DNA of 64,000 nucleotides, taken from Chitinophaga sp. 180180018-3. Its GTDB lineage: Bacteria > Bacteroidota > Bacteroidia > Chitinophagales > Chitinophagaceae. The stretch covers positions 744,001 to 808,000 of the forward strand of contig NZ_CP140772.1 in assembly GCF_037893185.1 (NCBI RefSeq), written 5' to 3'. This document shows, one piece after another, positions 1-9,631 of the stretch. The first letter of the stretch is position 1. Each line of letters begins with the position of its first letter. The translations under genes and the position numbers were made by a program. A model generated the notes under the pieces. It made no database searches. It was not told the origin of the DNA and worked only from the letters and a program-made list of their open reading frames with translations.

Positions 1-1332
1 GCTCAGCTGTAATGTACCTGCTGCGTAGAATTTATCGTACTGTTGCTTTTCGATGGCACTCATATTACCCTTCGCGCTGATATCGGCATCCAGCAAGCCT
101 GTCAGGTTGGTACCGGATGTCAGTTTCACGAACTGGGTGATCTTCGACAAATCGAGTTTTCCTTTTGCAGCACCATCGAGGTACATATCAGAAACAGGCG
201 TCTTTATCAGCAGTCGCAAATCCAGCGGAGTATTATCCATTTCGAGATGACCGGTGGGGATATCCACCACTGTATGATCGGGTACGCCATCGGGGTTACT
301 GATTTTCATTGCAATCTGGATATTTTTAACTGGTTTCGGCAGATCGGGGTATTGGAAGAAACCATCTTTTACAGAAAGATCCAATCCGAACGAAGGCATC
401 TGTTTGGGAGAGTAATTGCCTTTGACGAATCCGCTGAAAGCAGCGGTGCCACTGGTTTTTATTTTATCGAAATCAGTTTTATACACAGTTGGAACCAGTG
501 AAAGCAGATCCTTGAAATTAGTAGACGGAGCTTTGAAGCCCAGGTCCATTCCGTAGGTAGAATCGTTGATCAGTTTGAAAGATCCCTGTAATGCCAGTTG
601 CAGGTTGTTAAGTACAGCTTTGGCGTCTTTTATCGTATAGGTTTTACTGTTATTATCGATTTGTATGCCGGCATCGAGTTTGGCTTTTACCTGTGAGAGG
701 TAGGGGACCAGGCCATAGCGGAAAGTAATGCCTTCCGCGTTGGTGCTGGTTTGTAACAGGAACTGATCCTGTGTGAAATCACCTTTTCCTTCATGATCCA
801 GGCCGCTGATCTGCAATGCCATATTACCCTGACGATCGTCGTAGCTGATCCAGGCATCCTCAATTTTATATTGTTGCAGGCTGAGTGCAAAGGTGGTTTT
901 ACTGGTATCTGCAGGCTTAGCTGCTGCAGTATCCGGTTTCATGATATTCCAGTTAGCTGCGCCATCTTTATTCACTATGGCGTGTATCCGTGGATGTGAT
1001 AGCGCTATGTTGTAGATGTCTATCTTACCTCCCTTTATAACACTCATCAGGTTAAGGGCCACATCAATCTGTTTTACAGCAATCAGGGTATCAGCTTCAA
1101 ATGCACCGGTACCAGTTACCTGCAGGTCTTCCAGGCCCACTGCAAGGCGAGGAAAGTGACGAAACAGGCTGATATCCACATCTTTAAAATCAACTTTAGC
1201 CAGTAAACGGTTGTTCAGTTCCGTTTTAACCTTTGCCATTATTTTGTCTTTGAAGAAATAGGGTATAGCAAATGCTGCCAGTATCAGTACTAACAAAGCA
1301 ATGCCCACAAATTTCAGGAGCTTTTTGAGCAT
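1..1332 (-). CDS. AsmA-family protein, C-terminus beyond window
   Basis: The reading frame is open from an ATG at 1332 to the left edge, giving the first 444 residues of a longer protein. Residues about 1-25 form one membrane anchor (MLKKLLKFVGIALLVLILAA) followed by the basic/polar start of an AsmA N-terminal domain, including the phrase LFRHFPRLAVGLEDLQVTG and the repeated short beta-strand pattern of AsmA/TamB relatives. AsmA-like proteins are envelope proteins with one inner-membrane anchor and a large periplasmic beta-rich region, proposed to help lipid transport or outer-membrane assembly. It is transcribed away from trmH, so the two share a divergent gap at 1333-1443. Family assignment is from recalled sequence style, not a search. 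The missing C-terminus prevents a length comparison. Confidence 0.75.
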   Translation of the reverse strand, partial: MLKKLLKFVGIALLVLILAAFAIPYFFKDKIMAKVKTELNNRLLAKVDFKDVDISLFRHFPRLAVGLEDLQVTGTGAFEADTLIAVKQIDVALNLMSVIKGGKIDIYNIALSHPRIHAIVNKDGAANWNIMKPDTAAAKPADTSKTTFALSLQQYKIEDAWISYDDRQGNMALQISGLDHEGKGDFTQDQFLLQTSTNAEGITFRYGLVPYLSQVKAKLDAGIQIDNNSKTYTIKDAKAVLNNLQLALQGSFKLINDSTYGMDLGFKAPSTNFKDLLSLVPTVYKTDFDKIKTSGTAAFSGFVKGNYSPKQMPSFGLDLSVKDGFFQYPDLPKPVKNIQIAMKISNPDGVPDHTVVDIPTGHLEMDNTPLDLRLLIKTPVSDMYLDGAAKGKLDLSKITQFVKLTSGTNLTGLLDADISAKGNMSAIEKQQYDKFYAAGTLQLS

Positions 1333-1419
1333 ACGTTATTATTAATTTTAAAGTGAAGATAAGCATATTGTTTATTACAAGCTAGCGATCCCCCTCAGAA
1401 CCAACTCTGGACTATTTTG

Positions 1420-1427
1420 TACTTTTG
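1420..1427 (+). promoter_or_regulatory. Putative -7 promoter element upstream of trmH
   Basis: TACTTTTG matches the Bacteroidota -7 consensus TAnnTTTG and lies 16 nt before the trmH ATG at 1444, predicting a leader of about 10 nt. A clear -33 TTG at the usual spacing is not visible. The position also argues against the upstream TTG codon at 1417 being the start. Confidence 0.5.
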
Positions 1428-1443
1428 CCGCAATATTCAGATT

Positions 1444-2037
1444 ATGACACCAGAAAGAAGGGAAAGGCTACTCGCTGTACTGAGCAAGAGACAGGCCAAT
1501 TTAACGGTTGTGATGGAAGATGTGCAGGATCCCCATAACGTAGCAGCTGTCATGCGTACCTGCGATGCAGTGGGTATACAGGATATTTATATTATTACCA
1601 CCAAGGCGCCCCGGAAGAAAAAATGGGGTCATCGTAGCAGTAGCAGTGCGGAACGCTGGCTAACGGTACATCAATTCGATAATGTGGCCGAATGTGTAGC
1701 GGTGCTGCGTAAGCAATACAACAAGATCCTGACTACACATCTGTCGTCCGATGCCAGAGCTTTATATGATATAGATTTCAGTGGTTCTGTGGCACTTGTG
1801 TTTGGTAATGAGCAGGAGGGGGTGAGTGAAGAGATCCGGAACCTGGCAGATGGCAACTTTATTATTCCCCAGATGGGAATTATCCGTTCCCTGAATATTT
1901 CTGTGGCCTGTGCTGTGAGTATCTACGAAGCTATGCGGCAGAAAATGAATGCCGGGCATTACGAAAAAACCGGTTTGCCGGAAGCGCAATACAACAGCTT
2001 GTTGGAAGAATGGGGATTCCGGGAGGAGGATTTATAA
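1444..2037 (+). CDS. TrmH/SpoU-family tRNA or rRNA 2'-O-methyltransferase
   Basis: This 197-residue protein is a SPOUT-class RNA ribose methyltransferase that uses S-adenosylmethionine. The three SpoU motifs are visible: motif 1 around N32 and R38 (HNVAAVMRTCDAVG), motif 2 at 119-128 (VFGNEQEGVS) and motif 3 at 141-155 (IPQMGIIRSLNISVA), which builds the trefoil knot and cofactor pocket. It is closest in layout to TrmH, which methylates G18 of tRNA, but an rRNA target cannot be excluded. The frame extends upstream to a TTG at 1417, but the ATG at 1444 begins the family-typical N-terminus (MTPERRERL) and the TTG overlaps the putative -7 element. It is monocistronic and ends at a strong bidirectional hairpin. 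Confidence 0.9.
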   Translation: MTPERRERLLAVLSKRQANLTVVMEDVQDPHNVAAVMRTCDAVGIQDIYIITTKAPRKKKWGHRSSSSAERWLTVHQFDNVAECVAVLRKQYNKILTTHLSSDARALYDIDFSGSVALVFGNEQEGVSEEIRNLADGNFIIPQMGIIRSLNISVACAVSIYEAMRQKMNAGHYEKTGLPEAQYNSLLEEWGFREEDL

Positions 2038-2039
2038 CA

Positions 2040-2082
2040 ATTATTTTATCTGCGGGATAATGAGTACCGCAGATAAAATAAT
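2040..2082. terminator. Bidirectional terminator between trmH and cupin gene
   Basis: A perfect 16-bp inverted repeat (arms 2040-2055 and 2067-2082, loop 11 nt) has a GC-richer top and an A/T-rich base, giving T-runs on both strands. It sits between two convergent genes, 2 nt after the trmH stop and 15 nt before the cupin stop. Confidence 0.8.
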
Positions 2083-2097
2083 CTGTTTCTACATCTT

Positions 2098-2463
2098 TTA
2101 TACGTTTAATATTTCTACTTCTTCCGGAATTATAAAAAATAAAGTACAACCCGTTTTTGTTGTAACCGAATGTTTAAAACCTGGCGGCGTGTATAAATAA
2201 TCACCTGCAGACAAGCTGGCTCCTTCTACTATCACATCTCCACTCAATACATAAATTTGTTCTCCGGCAGGATGATTGTGATAAGGATAAGCCGCCCCAG
2301 GTTCAAACCTGAGTAAAATAGTAGTGGACCTGCCCTTTTCGTTGTCATACAAAAGTGAAATCACAGATATACCTTCGTAGTGAATACCTTTTTCAATCAA
2401 GGGTTGCCATTGTTTTTCTCCATTTCGAACAATATAATCGTTGATGTTGGTGGATGGTTGCAT
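2098..2463 (-). CDS. Cupin-domain protein, small-molecule or metal binding
   Basis: This 121-residue single-domain protein has the cupin motif 1 metal ligands H62, H64 and E68 (PYHNHPAGEQIYVLSG) and a motif 2 histidine at H98 (PPGFKHSV). The spacing fits the ChrR-like/anti-sigma-type mono-cupins that bind a divalent metal and may act as a sensor or small dioxygenase; the exact role is unknown. There is no signal peptide, so it is probably cytoplasmic. It lies 10 nt downstream of a doxX gene on the same strand, which itself follows an araC-type regulator, suggesting a small co-transcribed stress or redox group. The function of the group is inferred, not seen. Confidence 0.8.
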   Translation of the reverse strand: MQPSTNINDYIVRNGEKQWQPLIEKGIHYEGISVISLLYDNEKGRSTTILLRFEPGAAYPYHNHPAGEQIYVLSGDVIVEGASLSAGDYLYTPPGFKHSVTTKTGCTLFFIIPEEVEILNV

Positions 2464-2473
2464 ATATATAATT

Positions 2474-2887
2474 TTAGTGGTTAAGAATTAAATCGATGCT
2501 CCATTTGGAAGCAGGCAGGGTGGCTAGTAAGAAAGCGGCTGCACTAACAGCAAATACCGAATAATCCAGCGGTTCCTTTATTCCAAAAGAATAGCTCATG
2601 GCTATAGCAAACAGCAGGGTCAGCACACCAGTACCTGATGCTGCATATTTTGTTTTAAATCCGATGAGCAAAAGAATAGCCAGTGTAATTTCCAGGAGGG
2701 TGCTTGCAACGGCAAGTGTGGGGATGATACTTTTAGGTGCGAACGAATTTACCTGCGCCGTATAGTCTAAGAAACTGTTCCATCCGGATGATTTTTTGCC
2801 CCACAAGCCCAGGCGGCTGGCCACAGCCGATAAAAAGCCACCCGCCAGTGATAGTCTTAAAAACAGAGATGCGATTTCCTGATTCAT
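2474..2887 (-). CDS. DoxX-family membrane protein
   Basis: This 137-residue protein has four predicted hydrophobic segments and the DoxX pattern of an N-terminal RLSLAGGFLSAVASRLGLWG region, a second helix with TLLEITLAILLLIGFKTKYAA, and two further helices. DoxX-like proteins are inner-membrane proteins often linked to thiol or oxidative stress and quinone metabolism, but most have no proven reaction. The stop is 10 nt before the cupin start, so the pair is very probably one transcript. A near-consensus -7 element (GATCTTTG read on the minus strand, 2907-2914) lies 20 nt upstream, so the pair could also be expressed independently of the upstream araC gene. Confidence 0.8.
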   Translation of the reverse strand: MNQEIASLFLRLSLAGGFLSAVASRLGLWGKKSSGWNSFLDYTAQVNSFAPKSIIPTLAVASTLLEITLAILLLIGFKTKYAASGTGVLTLLFAIAMSYSFGIKEPLDYSVFAVSAAAFLLATLPASKWSIDLILNH

Positions 2888-3001
2888 TGCCTTGTTTTTT
2901 ATACTACAAAGATCAGTTTACAGGCTCGCTCAGGGAATAGACAATGTCCGGAAAAGCATGTAATATTTACCTGGCAGTATTCCCGCCTGGTTTATAATAC
3001 A

Positions 3002-3799
3002 TCAATCGTTGGGTGTGTGCAGCATCTCTTTATACTGCTTGGGAGAAACGTTTGCCTGCTTTTTGAAGAAATTGGAAAAGTAAAACGGATCGTTAAAGCC
3101 CAGCCTGTATGCCACTTCTTTTACGGAAAGGTTTTCATACGTAAGCAGCCGCTTGGCCTCGGATGCCACAAGCCCGTATATGACGTTCTGTGCAGTTTTA
3201 CCGGCATGCAGTTTTGCCAGCTCGTTCAGCTTAGCCTCCGTAGTGCCCAATATACCGGCAAATTGCACCACGGTATAATTTTTTTCAAAGTTGTTGCGTA
3301 CCGCTTCTAAAAATTTCAGAAACAAAGCATCCGGCTTCCAGATTTCATCGCCCCTTTCCACTTTTGCCCGGTTAATGGCCACCAAAATTAATTCAACACG
3401 GCTATGCAGGGATATCAGATACTGATAAGGCTTGTGTATTAATTCTTCGCCAATTAAATGAAGTTGTTCTTCGATAATATTTTTATTAACAGGGATTACT
3501 TCATTCATGGCAAAATGACAAAAAAGCCCGTTGTGAAATATCAGCTCAATATCCTTGTCATCTTTACAAAAGAAACTCAGGGTAAACTCCAGCACATCAC
3601 CTGCTGCTTTGCTGTTTTCAACAATATGGTGTATTTGCCCCGAAGTAATGGTAACCACATCTCCGCTGTTTAGCACGAAAGGCCGGTTATCAATATCCAT
3701 TGTCAGGCTCCCTGTCTTGCAATATACCAGGACATATTTCATCACACGGCGGGGTTGCAATAATTCGGGCGCATTGCTTATCTTCTTTACCGTGATCAT
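3002..3799 (-). CDS. AraC-family transcriptional regulator
   Basis: This 265-residue regulator has an N-terminal cupin-like sensing domain (about 1-150, with the strand-rich phrase FVLNSGDVVTITSGQIHHI) and a C-terminal double helix-turn-helix (about 165-260) ending in the family signature NLSVKEVAYRLGFNDPFYFSNFFKK followed by SPKQYKE. It is the first gene of an araC-doxX-cupin row on the minus strand; the 114-nt gap to doxX could hold its operator, so doxX and the cupin gene are the likely targets. The inducer is unknown. Upstream, the nrdA terminator hairpin separates it from the reductase genes. Confidence 0.9.
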   Translation of the reverse strand: MITVKKISNAPELLQPRRVMKYVLVYCKTGSLTMDIDNRPFVLNSGDVVTITSGQIHHIVENSKAAGDVLEFTLSFFCKDDKDIELIFHNGLFCHFAMNEVIPVNKNIIEEQLHLIGEELIHKPYQYLISLHSRVELILVAINRAKVERGDEIWKPDALFLKFLEAVRNNFEKNYTVVQFAGILGTTEAKLNELAKLHAGKTAQNVIYGLVASEAKRLLTYENLSVKEVAYRLGFNDPFYFSNFFKKQANVSPKQYKEMLHTPND

Positions 3800-3853
3800 A
3801 AATGTAGTGTTATGTTATACCATATAAAGGTACTTATCTCATTATTACAAATA

Positions 3854-3885
3854 AAAAATCCCTGGCGGTTCCGCCAGGGATTTTT
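3854..3885. terminator. nrdA terminator
   Basis: A 15-bp perfect inverted repeat (3854-3868 and 3871-3885) with a GC-rich top and five A/T pairs at the base lies 22 nt after the nrdA stop. Read on the minus strand it is a classic rho-independent terminator; it also isolates the araC gene. Confidence 0.9.
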
Positions 3886-3906
3886 AGTATTATACTTACA
3901 TAGCCC

Positions 3907-6285
3907 TTATGCACTGCAGGTAACGCAACCTTCTTCCATTGTACATACCGCGCCCACCACAATTTCTTCTTCCACAACACTATTGCCGCTTTGGCCAACC
4001 ACTGGCTGGATCTGATGACCGGCTTGTTTTTCCACGGTGAACTGTACCGCCTGGGTAGCAGCCTGCGTACGCAGATAGTACATGCCTGTTTTCAGACCTT
4101 TCTTCCAGGCGTAGAAATGCATGGAGGTCAGCTTACCGGTAGTAGGCGTATCTACAAACAGGTTGAGTGATTGTGACTGGCAGATAAATGCACCGCGGTC
4201 GGCAGCCATATCTATCAGGTTACGTTGTTTGATCTCCCATACTGTTTTATACAATTCTTTGATATTAGCAGGGATTTCGTTAATGTTCTGGATAGAACCA
4301 TTATGAGAAATGATCTTTGTTTTCATATCATTATCCCACAGGCCTAGTTCCACCAGATCTTTCAGGAGGTGTTTGTTCACTACCACAAATTCACCACTCA
4401 GCACACGGCGGGTGTAGATGTTGGAAGTATATGGTTCAAAGCACTCGTTATTACCGAGGATCTGAGAGGTAGAAGCAGTAGGCATTGGCGCCAGCAGCAG
4501 TGAGTTGCGGAGGCCGCCTTCGATGATGGATTGCTTCAGTGTATCCCAATCCCAGCGGGAAGAAGGTGTTACATCCCACATATCGAACTGAAGGATACCT
4601 TTGGAAGCAGGAGAGCCCGGGAATGTTTCGTAGGCGCCCTCAGCTTTTGCCAAAGCGTTGGAAGCAGAAAGGCCTGCGAAATAAATGGTTTCAAATATTT
4701 CCTTGTTCAGCTGTTTAGCCTCATCGCTTTCGAAAGGGTAACGCATAAGGATAAACGCATCTGCAAGGCCCTGAACGCCCAGTCCAACAGGACGGTGGCG
4801 CATATTGCTGCGTCTTGCTTCTTCTACCGGATAGTAGTTATTATCAATGATCTTGTTCAGATTCAGTGTCACCTGGTAGGTGACATCAAATAATTTCTGG
4901 TGGTCGAATTTACCATCAATTACAAACCTGGGCAGCGCGAGGGAAGCAAGGTTACATACCGCTACTTCATTTGAATCGGTATACTCGATGATTTCTGTGC
5001 AGAGGTTGGAGCTCTTGATAGTACCGAGGTTCTGCTGATTAGATTTGCGGTTGGCAGAATCTTTATACAGCAGGTAAGGGTTACCGGTTTCGATCTGTGC
5101 ATCGAGGATGGCGAACCAAAGATCCTGCGCCTTCACGGTTTTGCGGGCACGGCCTTCCTGTTCGTACTGGATGAACTTTTGCTCGAACTCTTCACCCCAG
5201 CATTCGTGCAGTCCGGGTGCTTCATGCGGACAGAACAGCGACCAGTCGCCGTTTGATTCCACGCGTTTCATGAACAGATCCGGTACCCAGAGTGCATAAA
5301 ACAGATCGCGTGCGCGCATTTCCTCTTTACCGTGGTTCTTGCGCAGATCCAGGAATTCGAAGATATCGGCATGCCATGGTTCGAGGTAGATGGCAAAAGC
5401 GCCTTTGCGTTTGCCACCGCCCTGATCCACATAGCGGGCAGTATCGTTAAATACGCGCAGCATCGGGATGATACCATTGGAAGTACCGTTGGTGCCGCTG
5501 ATATAAGAACCCGTAGCGCGGATATTGTGGATGCTCAAACCAATACCACCTGCGCTCTGGGAAATTTTCGCTGTTTGTTTCAGGGTATCGTAAATACCTT
5601 CGATGCTATCGTCCTGCATGGTGAGCAGGAAGCAGGATGACATCTGCGGTTTAGGTGTACCTGCATTGAACAGCGTTGGTGTAGCGTGTGTAAACCAGCG
5701 CTCGCTCATGAGGTTATATGTTTTGATCGCAGATTCAATATCTTCTTTATGGATACCTACAGATACGCGCATGAGCATATGCTGAGGGCGTTCCTGTACT
5801 TTACCGTCTGTTTTCAGCAGGTAAGAACGTTCCAGTGTTTTGAAACCGAAATAGTCGAATGCAAAGTCGCGGTCGTAGATAATGCTGGAATCCAGGATCT
5901 CAGCATTCTTACGGATGATCTCATACACGTCGTCAGACAGCAGTGCTGCTGACTTACCGGTTTTAGGATCGATATATTCATACAGTTTCTTCATCGTTTT
6001 GGAAAACGACTTGATTGTATTTTTATGCAGATTGCTCACTGCGATGCGGGACGCCAGCAGGGCATAATCCGGATGTTTAGTCGTAAGGGAGGCAGCTGTT
6101 TCAGCAGCCAGGTTGTCGAGCTCACTGGTAGTTACCCCGTCATATAAGCCCAGGATCACTTTCTTCGCTACATCAATGGCGTCAACATATTCAGTATTGA
6201 AGCCGTAGCACAGCTTCTCAATACGGGCAGTGATCTTGTCGAATTTCACTGCTTCTTTTCTTCCATCTCTTTTAATTACGAACAT
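3907..6285 (-). CDS. nrdA: Class Ia ribonucleotide reductase, alpha subunit
   Basis: This 792-residue subunit reduces ribonucleoside diphosphates to deoxyribonucleotides together with the NrdB radical subunit. An ATP-cone allosteric domain occupies about residues 1-90 ([17 protein letters not shown]). The barrel domain carries the radical-receiving cysteine C429 in SNLCTEI and a second cysteine C444, with the substrate-loop phrases SSCFLL and [14 protein letters not shown]. The C-terminal tail ends GCVTCSA with the CxxC pair C787/C790 that re-reduces the active site. Length is normal for NrdA. It follows nrdB by 103 nt on the same strand, so the order is nrdB-nrdA, and it ends at a strong terminator. 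A small hairpin (6311-6315 with 6326-6330) lies in the nrdB-nrdA gap. Confidence 0.97.
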   Translation of the reverse strand: MFVIKRDGRKEAVKFDKITARIEKLCYGFNTEYVDAIDVAKKVILGLYDGVTTSELDNLAAETAASLTTKHPDYALLASRIAVSNLHKNTIKSFSKTMKKLYEYIDPKTGKSAALLSDDVYEIIRKNAEILDSSIIYDRDFAFDYFGFKTLERSYLLKTDGKVQERPQHMLMRVSVGIHKEDIESAIKTYNLMSERWFTHATPTLFNAGTPKPQMSSCFLLTMQDDSIEGIYDTLKQTAKISQSAGGIGLSIHNIRATGSYISGTNGTSNGIIPMLRVFNDTARYVDQGGGKRKGAFAIYLEPWHADIFEFLDLRKNHGKEEMRARDLFYALWVPDLFMKRVESNGDWSLFCPHEAPGLHECWGEEFEQKFIQYEQEGRARKTVKAQDLWFAILDAQIETGNPYLLYKDSANRKSNQQNLGTIKSSNLCTEIIEYTDSNEVAVCNLASLALPRFVIDGKFDHQKLFDVTYQVTLNLNKIIDNNYYPVEEARRSNMRHRPVGLGVQGLADAFILMRYPFESDEAKQLNKEIFETIYFAGLSASNALAKAEGAYETFPGSPASKGILQFDMWDVTPSSRWDWDTLKQSIIEGGLRNSLLLAPMPTASTSQILGNNECFEPYTSNIYTRRVLSGEFVVVNKHLLKDLVELGLWDNDMKTKIISHNGSIQNINEIPANIKELYKTVWEIKQRNLIDMAADRGAFICQSQSLNLFVDTPTTGKLTSMHFYAWKKGLKTGMYYLRTQAATQAVQFTVEKQAGHQIQPVVGQSGNSVVEEEIVVGAVCTMEEGCVTCSA

Positions 6286-6388
6286 GGATTGGAAAGTTTA
6301 ATGTTTAGCAGGCGGAACGTTAGCCCCGCCGGCCAAAAGAGGTTAGTAAATAGTATTTGTTCGTCTTTGCAGGTTTAAACCGCTGCGA

Positions 6389-7363
6389 TTAAAAATCTTC
6401 TTCCAGGCTGAAAGTCTGGGCTTCTTTTGTGCCGCCCATTACACCCGATTTCTGGTAATCACCCACACGTTTCTCAAAGAAGTTAGTCTTACCCTGGAGT
6501 GAGATCATTTCCATGAAGTCAAAGGGATTCGACGCGTTGAATATCTTGCGATAGCCTAATTCGCTGATCCATCTGTCGGCAACAAATTCGATGTATTGCG
6601 ACATCAGCTCAGCATTCATACCGATCAGGGCAACCGGCAGGGCTTCAGTAATGAATTCTTTTTCATAAGACACGGCATCACGGATGATGGTGTGTACCTG
6701 TTCTTCACTCAGTTTGTTTTCCAGCATGCTGTAAAGCAGGCAGGCAAATTCGCAGTGGAGTCCTTCATCGCGACTGATAAGCTCGTTGGAGAAGGTCAGT
6801 CCGGGCATGAGGCCTCTTTTCTTCAGCCAGAATATAGAGCAGAAACTGCCACTGAAGAAAATACCTTCTACGGCGGCGAAGGCTACAAGGCGCTCCGCGA
6901 AGGTGCCGTTCTCGATCCAGCGCAGGGCCCATTCCGCTTTTTTCTTAACAGCAGGAACTGTATCAATAGCATGGAACAGCCGGTCTTTTTCTACCGGATC
7001 TTTAACATAAGTATCAATCAGTAAGGCGTATGTTTCAGAGTGGATATTTTCCATCATGATCTGGAAACCATAAAAACAACGGGCTTCCGGGATCTGAACT
7101 TCGCTCATGAAGTTCACGGCCAGATTTTCATTCACAATACCATCGCTGGCCGCAAAGAAGGCGAGTACATGAGAAATAAAATGACGTTCCCCATCATTCA
7201 GATTTGCCCAGTCCTTCATATCGCTACTTAAATCTATTTCTTCTGCTGTCCAGAAACTTGCTTCATGCTTCTTGTATTGCTCCCAGATCTTAGGGAATTT
7301 GATCGGCAATAACACAAAACGCTCCTTGTTCTCTTTTAAAAGAATTTCATTCTCATTACTCAT
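6389..7363 (-). CDS. nrdB: Class Ia ribonucleotide reductase, beta (radical) subunit
   Basis: This 324-residue ferritin-like protein houses the diiron-tyrosyl radical cofactor that starts catalysis in NrdA. All expected ligands are visible: D74, E105 and H108 in the ENIH motif, E167, and E200/H203 in the DEGLH motif. Tyr112, four residues after H108, is the radical tyrosine, so this is the tyrosyl-radical class rather than the metal-only (Ic) class. It is first in the nrdB-nrdA unit. A TAnnTTTG element read on the minus strand lies at 7517-7524, which would give a leader of about 150 nt. I could not identify a convincing NrdR-box pair upstream. Confidence 0.97.
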   Translation of the reverse strand: MSNENEILLKENKERFVLLPIKFPKIWEQYKKHEASFWTAEEIDLSSDMKDWANLNDGERHFISHVLAFFAASDGIVNENLAVNFMSEVQIPEARCFYGFQIMMENIHSETYALLIDTYVKDPVEKDRLFHAIDTVPAVKKKAEWALRWIENGTFAERLVAFAAVEGIFFSGSFCSIFWLKKRGLMPGLTFSNELISRDEGLHCEFACLLYSMLENKLSEEQVHTIIRDAVSYEKEFITEALPVALIGMNAELMSQYIEFVADRWISELGYRKIFNASNPFDFMEMISLQGKTNFFEKRVGDYQKSGVMGGTKEAQTFSLEEDF

Positions 7364-7848
7364 CGTTAATTATTTTATGGGTACTGTCGAAGGTTTTTGG
7401 TTTTTCTGTCCGGGGTTAGCTACTAACCTGTCCTCAACTCTCTCCCCTCAGGTAATAGTATTTCAAAATCTCTTCTGCTTTTTCCAAACGCCCAGGAATA
7501 CAAACGCTCAGGAATACAAATGTAAGCATCCGGTTAAGCCATACACCTAATAGTTTTCAACAGATGTGGAAAAAGATATCGAACATTATCAGGTTGCAGT
7601 GGCGCCGCATGTTTCACGGATTTCCCACTTCAAAGGGAAGGGGAATTATACACGGTAGTACCACCGCCGTATATAAGATGATGTATATATGAAAAACAGG
7701 GTTTTTATATGATGATTTTTTCACTACTACGGATAAACAAATGACCCTCAGCAAAAAAATATCTCCCTAAAAAATTTTTGTTAAAAAGAAGGTATTTTGC
7801 ACATATATATGCGTTAACTTTTTCATATTTACAGCCTTAAATTTTCTT
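7364..7848. other. Divergent intergenic region, nrdB / ABC transporter
   Basis: This 485-nt gap separates nrdB (minus) from the ABC ATPase gene (plus). It holds no convincing ORF. Visible elements are a minus-strand -7 match at 7517-7524, an imperfect hairpin near 7650-7680 with ACGG/CCGT arms, and a very A/T-rich stretch at 7680-7840 leading into the ABC gene. A single parS-like half-site (TGTTTCACG) occurs near 7606-7615 but is not palindromic. Confidence 0.5.
7517..7524 (-). promoter_or_regulatory. Putative -7 promoter element for nrdB-nrdA
   Basis: Read on the minus strand the sequence is TACATTTG, an exact TAnnTTTG match, about 155 nt before the nrdB start. No TTG is present at the usual -33 spacing, so support is from one element and position only. 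Confidence 0.4.
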
Positions 7849-8520
7849 ATGCCCGAACCGGTTATTACACTTCAAGCTGTCAGGAAAAATTACCAGGATG
7901 TGCCCATCCTGGAGATCGCCCATCTCGAATTACCGGAAGGGATCTACTGGCTGCAGGGCGAGAACGGGGCTGGCAAAACCACCTGTATGAAGGTGATGGC
8001 GGGCCTCATCCCGTTTAAAGGAGAAATTATCATACGTGGAAATGTGAACAGCCGACAGGATCCGGTGGCCTTCCGGCGACTGATCAACTACGCGGAAGCT
8101 GAACCACTGTTTCCTTCTTTCCTTACCGGACGCGATCTGCTGGAGCTTTATATCAATACAAAAGGAGGAAACCGGGAGGAGATCCTCGATATCTGTGATC
8201 AAATGGGTGTGGATATCTATGTGAATAACCCGGTAAGCAGCTACTCCAGCGGCATGCTCAAGAAGCTTTCGCTGATCCTGGCATTCACCGGCAACCCGGC
8301 CCTCATTCTGCTCGATGAGCCACTGATCACGATCGACACCCGCGCGCTGACTGTACTGTACAACCTGATCCGCCAGTTCAGCGCCAAAGGCGTGTCTTTC
8401 TGCATTACCTCCCACCAGCCGCTGGATGAAGGAGAAATAACAGTAACGGGTACACTCAGGGTGGATCATAAAAATATTACGCTTACTTCTTATGCGTTCA
8501 ACAACAGCGATACTCAATAA
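7849..8520 (+). CDS. ABC transporter ATP-binding protein
   Basis: This 223-residue ATPase has the Walker A motif GENGAGKTT at residues 37-45, a signature motif YSSGM at 132-136 (a variant of LSGGQ), Walker B ALILLDEP at 151-158 and the switch histidine H189 in ITSHQ. It energises the membrane protein encoded immediately downstream, whose start overlaps this gene by 29 nt, indicating translational coupling. The small size and the SSGM signature resemble ABC-2-type exporters of lipids, antibiotics or gliding-related components in Bacteroidota; the substrate cannot be told from sequence. The last about 25 residues are short beta-type sequence rather than a regulatory domain. Confidence 0.9.
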   Translation: MPEPVITLQAVRKNYQDVPILEIAHLELPEGIYWLQGENGAGKTTCMKVMAGLIPFKGEIIIRGNVNSRQDPVAFRRLINYAEAEPLFPSFLTGRDLLELYINTKGGNREEILDICDQMGVDIYVNNPVSSYSSGMLKKLSLILAFTGNPALILLDEPLITIDTRALTVLYNLIRQFSAKGVSFCITSHQPLDEGEITVTGTLRVDHKNITLTSYAFNNSDTQ

Positions 8521-9622
8521 GATATTCACAAGAAGGTTCTATATACAGAATACCGGATTTTTCCTGGTATTGTTCTACCTGCTATTCGGCGTCGTGAACG
8601 GGTCTAACCTCATCAGTTACCACCGCTCGCTTATCATGGGGTTCCTGGAAAGCTACAGTTTTCTTTTCCTCGTGTTATTACTGTGGACTTCCTACGCCCT
8701 GAAATGTGCAGGCTTTATGTTGAAAACTTTTCAACTGCAGGGCTTTGAGTTTTTATTTTCCACTATGGGCAGCATTCCGAAACGGGAACGGAGAGTGATC
8801 TGGTTCCGGCTGCATACCGGTATTTATATGCCGGTACTGGTGTATGCCGCCGTTGCCCTACTGATGGCCATCCTGCATCATTATTATATCCCGGCGGTAT
8901 TGATTGTACTGGTGAATATCGCTAATTGCATATGGCCGTTGGCGTTATACGAACGGAAGCTGGAACAACCGGATATCATCTTCTTCACAGGCCACCTGCA
9001 ACGCTGGCTCAACAGGCGCTTCACCAAACCCCCGGTGCTGTATTTCCTGTATGAGCTGTTTACGAATTTCCCCCGCCGGATCGTGAGCATCAAGCTGCTT
9101 TCCGCGGCAGTGCTGTGGCTGACTTTCACCATCATGGCGCAGGGCGGTTATTTCGATCTGAGAGGATTGCAGCTGGGCGTGCTCGTATGTGTATTAACGC
9201 ACCTGCAGCTGATGATACACCACCGCGCTTTTGATGATACCTATCTCAATTTCATGGAAAACCTCCCCATATCCCTGCCGGTACATTATCTGCGGCAATT
9301 TGGGGTATACCTGATCCTGTTCCTGCCGGAAATGGTTATCATCACCGTAAATGCCTATACGAAAACATCTTTCCCCGGCCTGATCACCGTTTTCTGCATT
9401 GCTTTGTCGCTGTTGCTGCTGTTCCGCTGCCTGCTGTATTTCCCACGGATGAATCCGGAGGTGCATGTGCGTTATACCATGCTTACTTCCTTCATCGTGT
9501 TGTTCATGATCCTCGGGCATTACGAATGGCTGGCTATCCTGCTGCTACAGATAGCGGCCGCGGTTATTTTCTTCAGAAAGTACCGCAGCTATGAGCCTTA
9601 TATAGAAGAAGCAGGCCAGTAA
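8492..9622 (+). CDS. Multi-span membrane protein, likely ABC transporter permease
   Basis: This 376-residue protein has about eight to ten strongly hydrophobic segments separated by short basic loops. I do not recognise a specific Pfam family by eye, but the 29-nt overlap with an ABC ATPase gene makes it the probable membrane partner of an exporter. The ATG at 8492 is the first in frame and gives MRSTTAILNKIFTRRFYIQNT, a basic amphipathic lead before the first membrane span, which fits a permease N-terminus. It converges on the helical-repeat gene to the right with only 9 nt between stops and no obvious hairpin. Confidence 0.7.
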   Translation: MRSTTAILNKIFTRRFYIQNTGFFLVLFYLLFGVVNGSNLISYHRSLIMGFLESYSFLFLVLLLWTSYALKCAGFMLKTFQLQGFEFLFSTMGSIPKRERRVIWFRLHTGIYMPVLVYAAVALLMAILHHYYIPAVLIVLVNIANCIWPLALYERKLEQPDIIFFTGHLQRWLNRRFTKPPVLYFLYELFTNFPRRIVSIKLLSAAVLWLTFTIMAQGGYFDLRGLQLGVLVCVLTHLQLMIHHRAFDDTYLNFMENLPISLPVHYLRQFGVYLILFLPEMVIITVNAYTKTSFPGLITVFCIALSLLLLFRCLLYFPRMNPEVHVRYTMLTSFIVLFMILGHYEWLAILLLQIAAAVIFFRKYRSYEPYIEEAGQ

Positions 9623-9631
9623 AGACAATAA

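Noticed and set aside
7600..7625. parS-like sequence TGTTTCACG upstream of nrdB
   Set aside because: Only one half of the 16-bp parS palindrome is present; the other half (GATTTCC) does not match. A similar half-site inside cysD near 57895 is equally incomplete.
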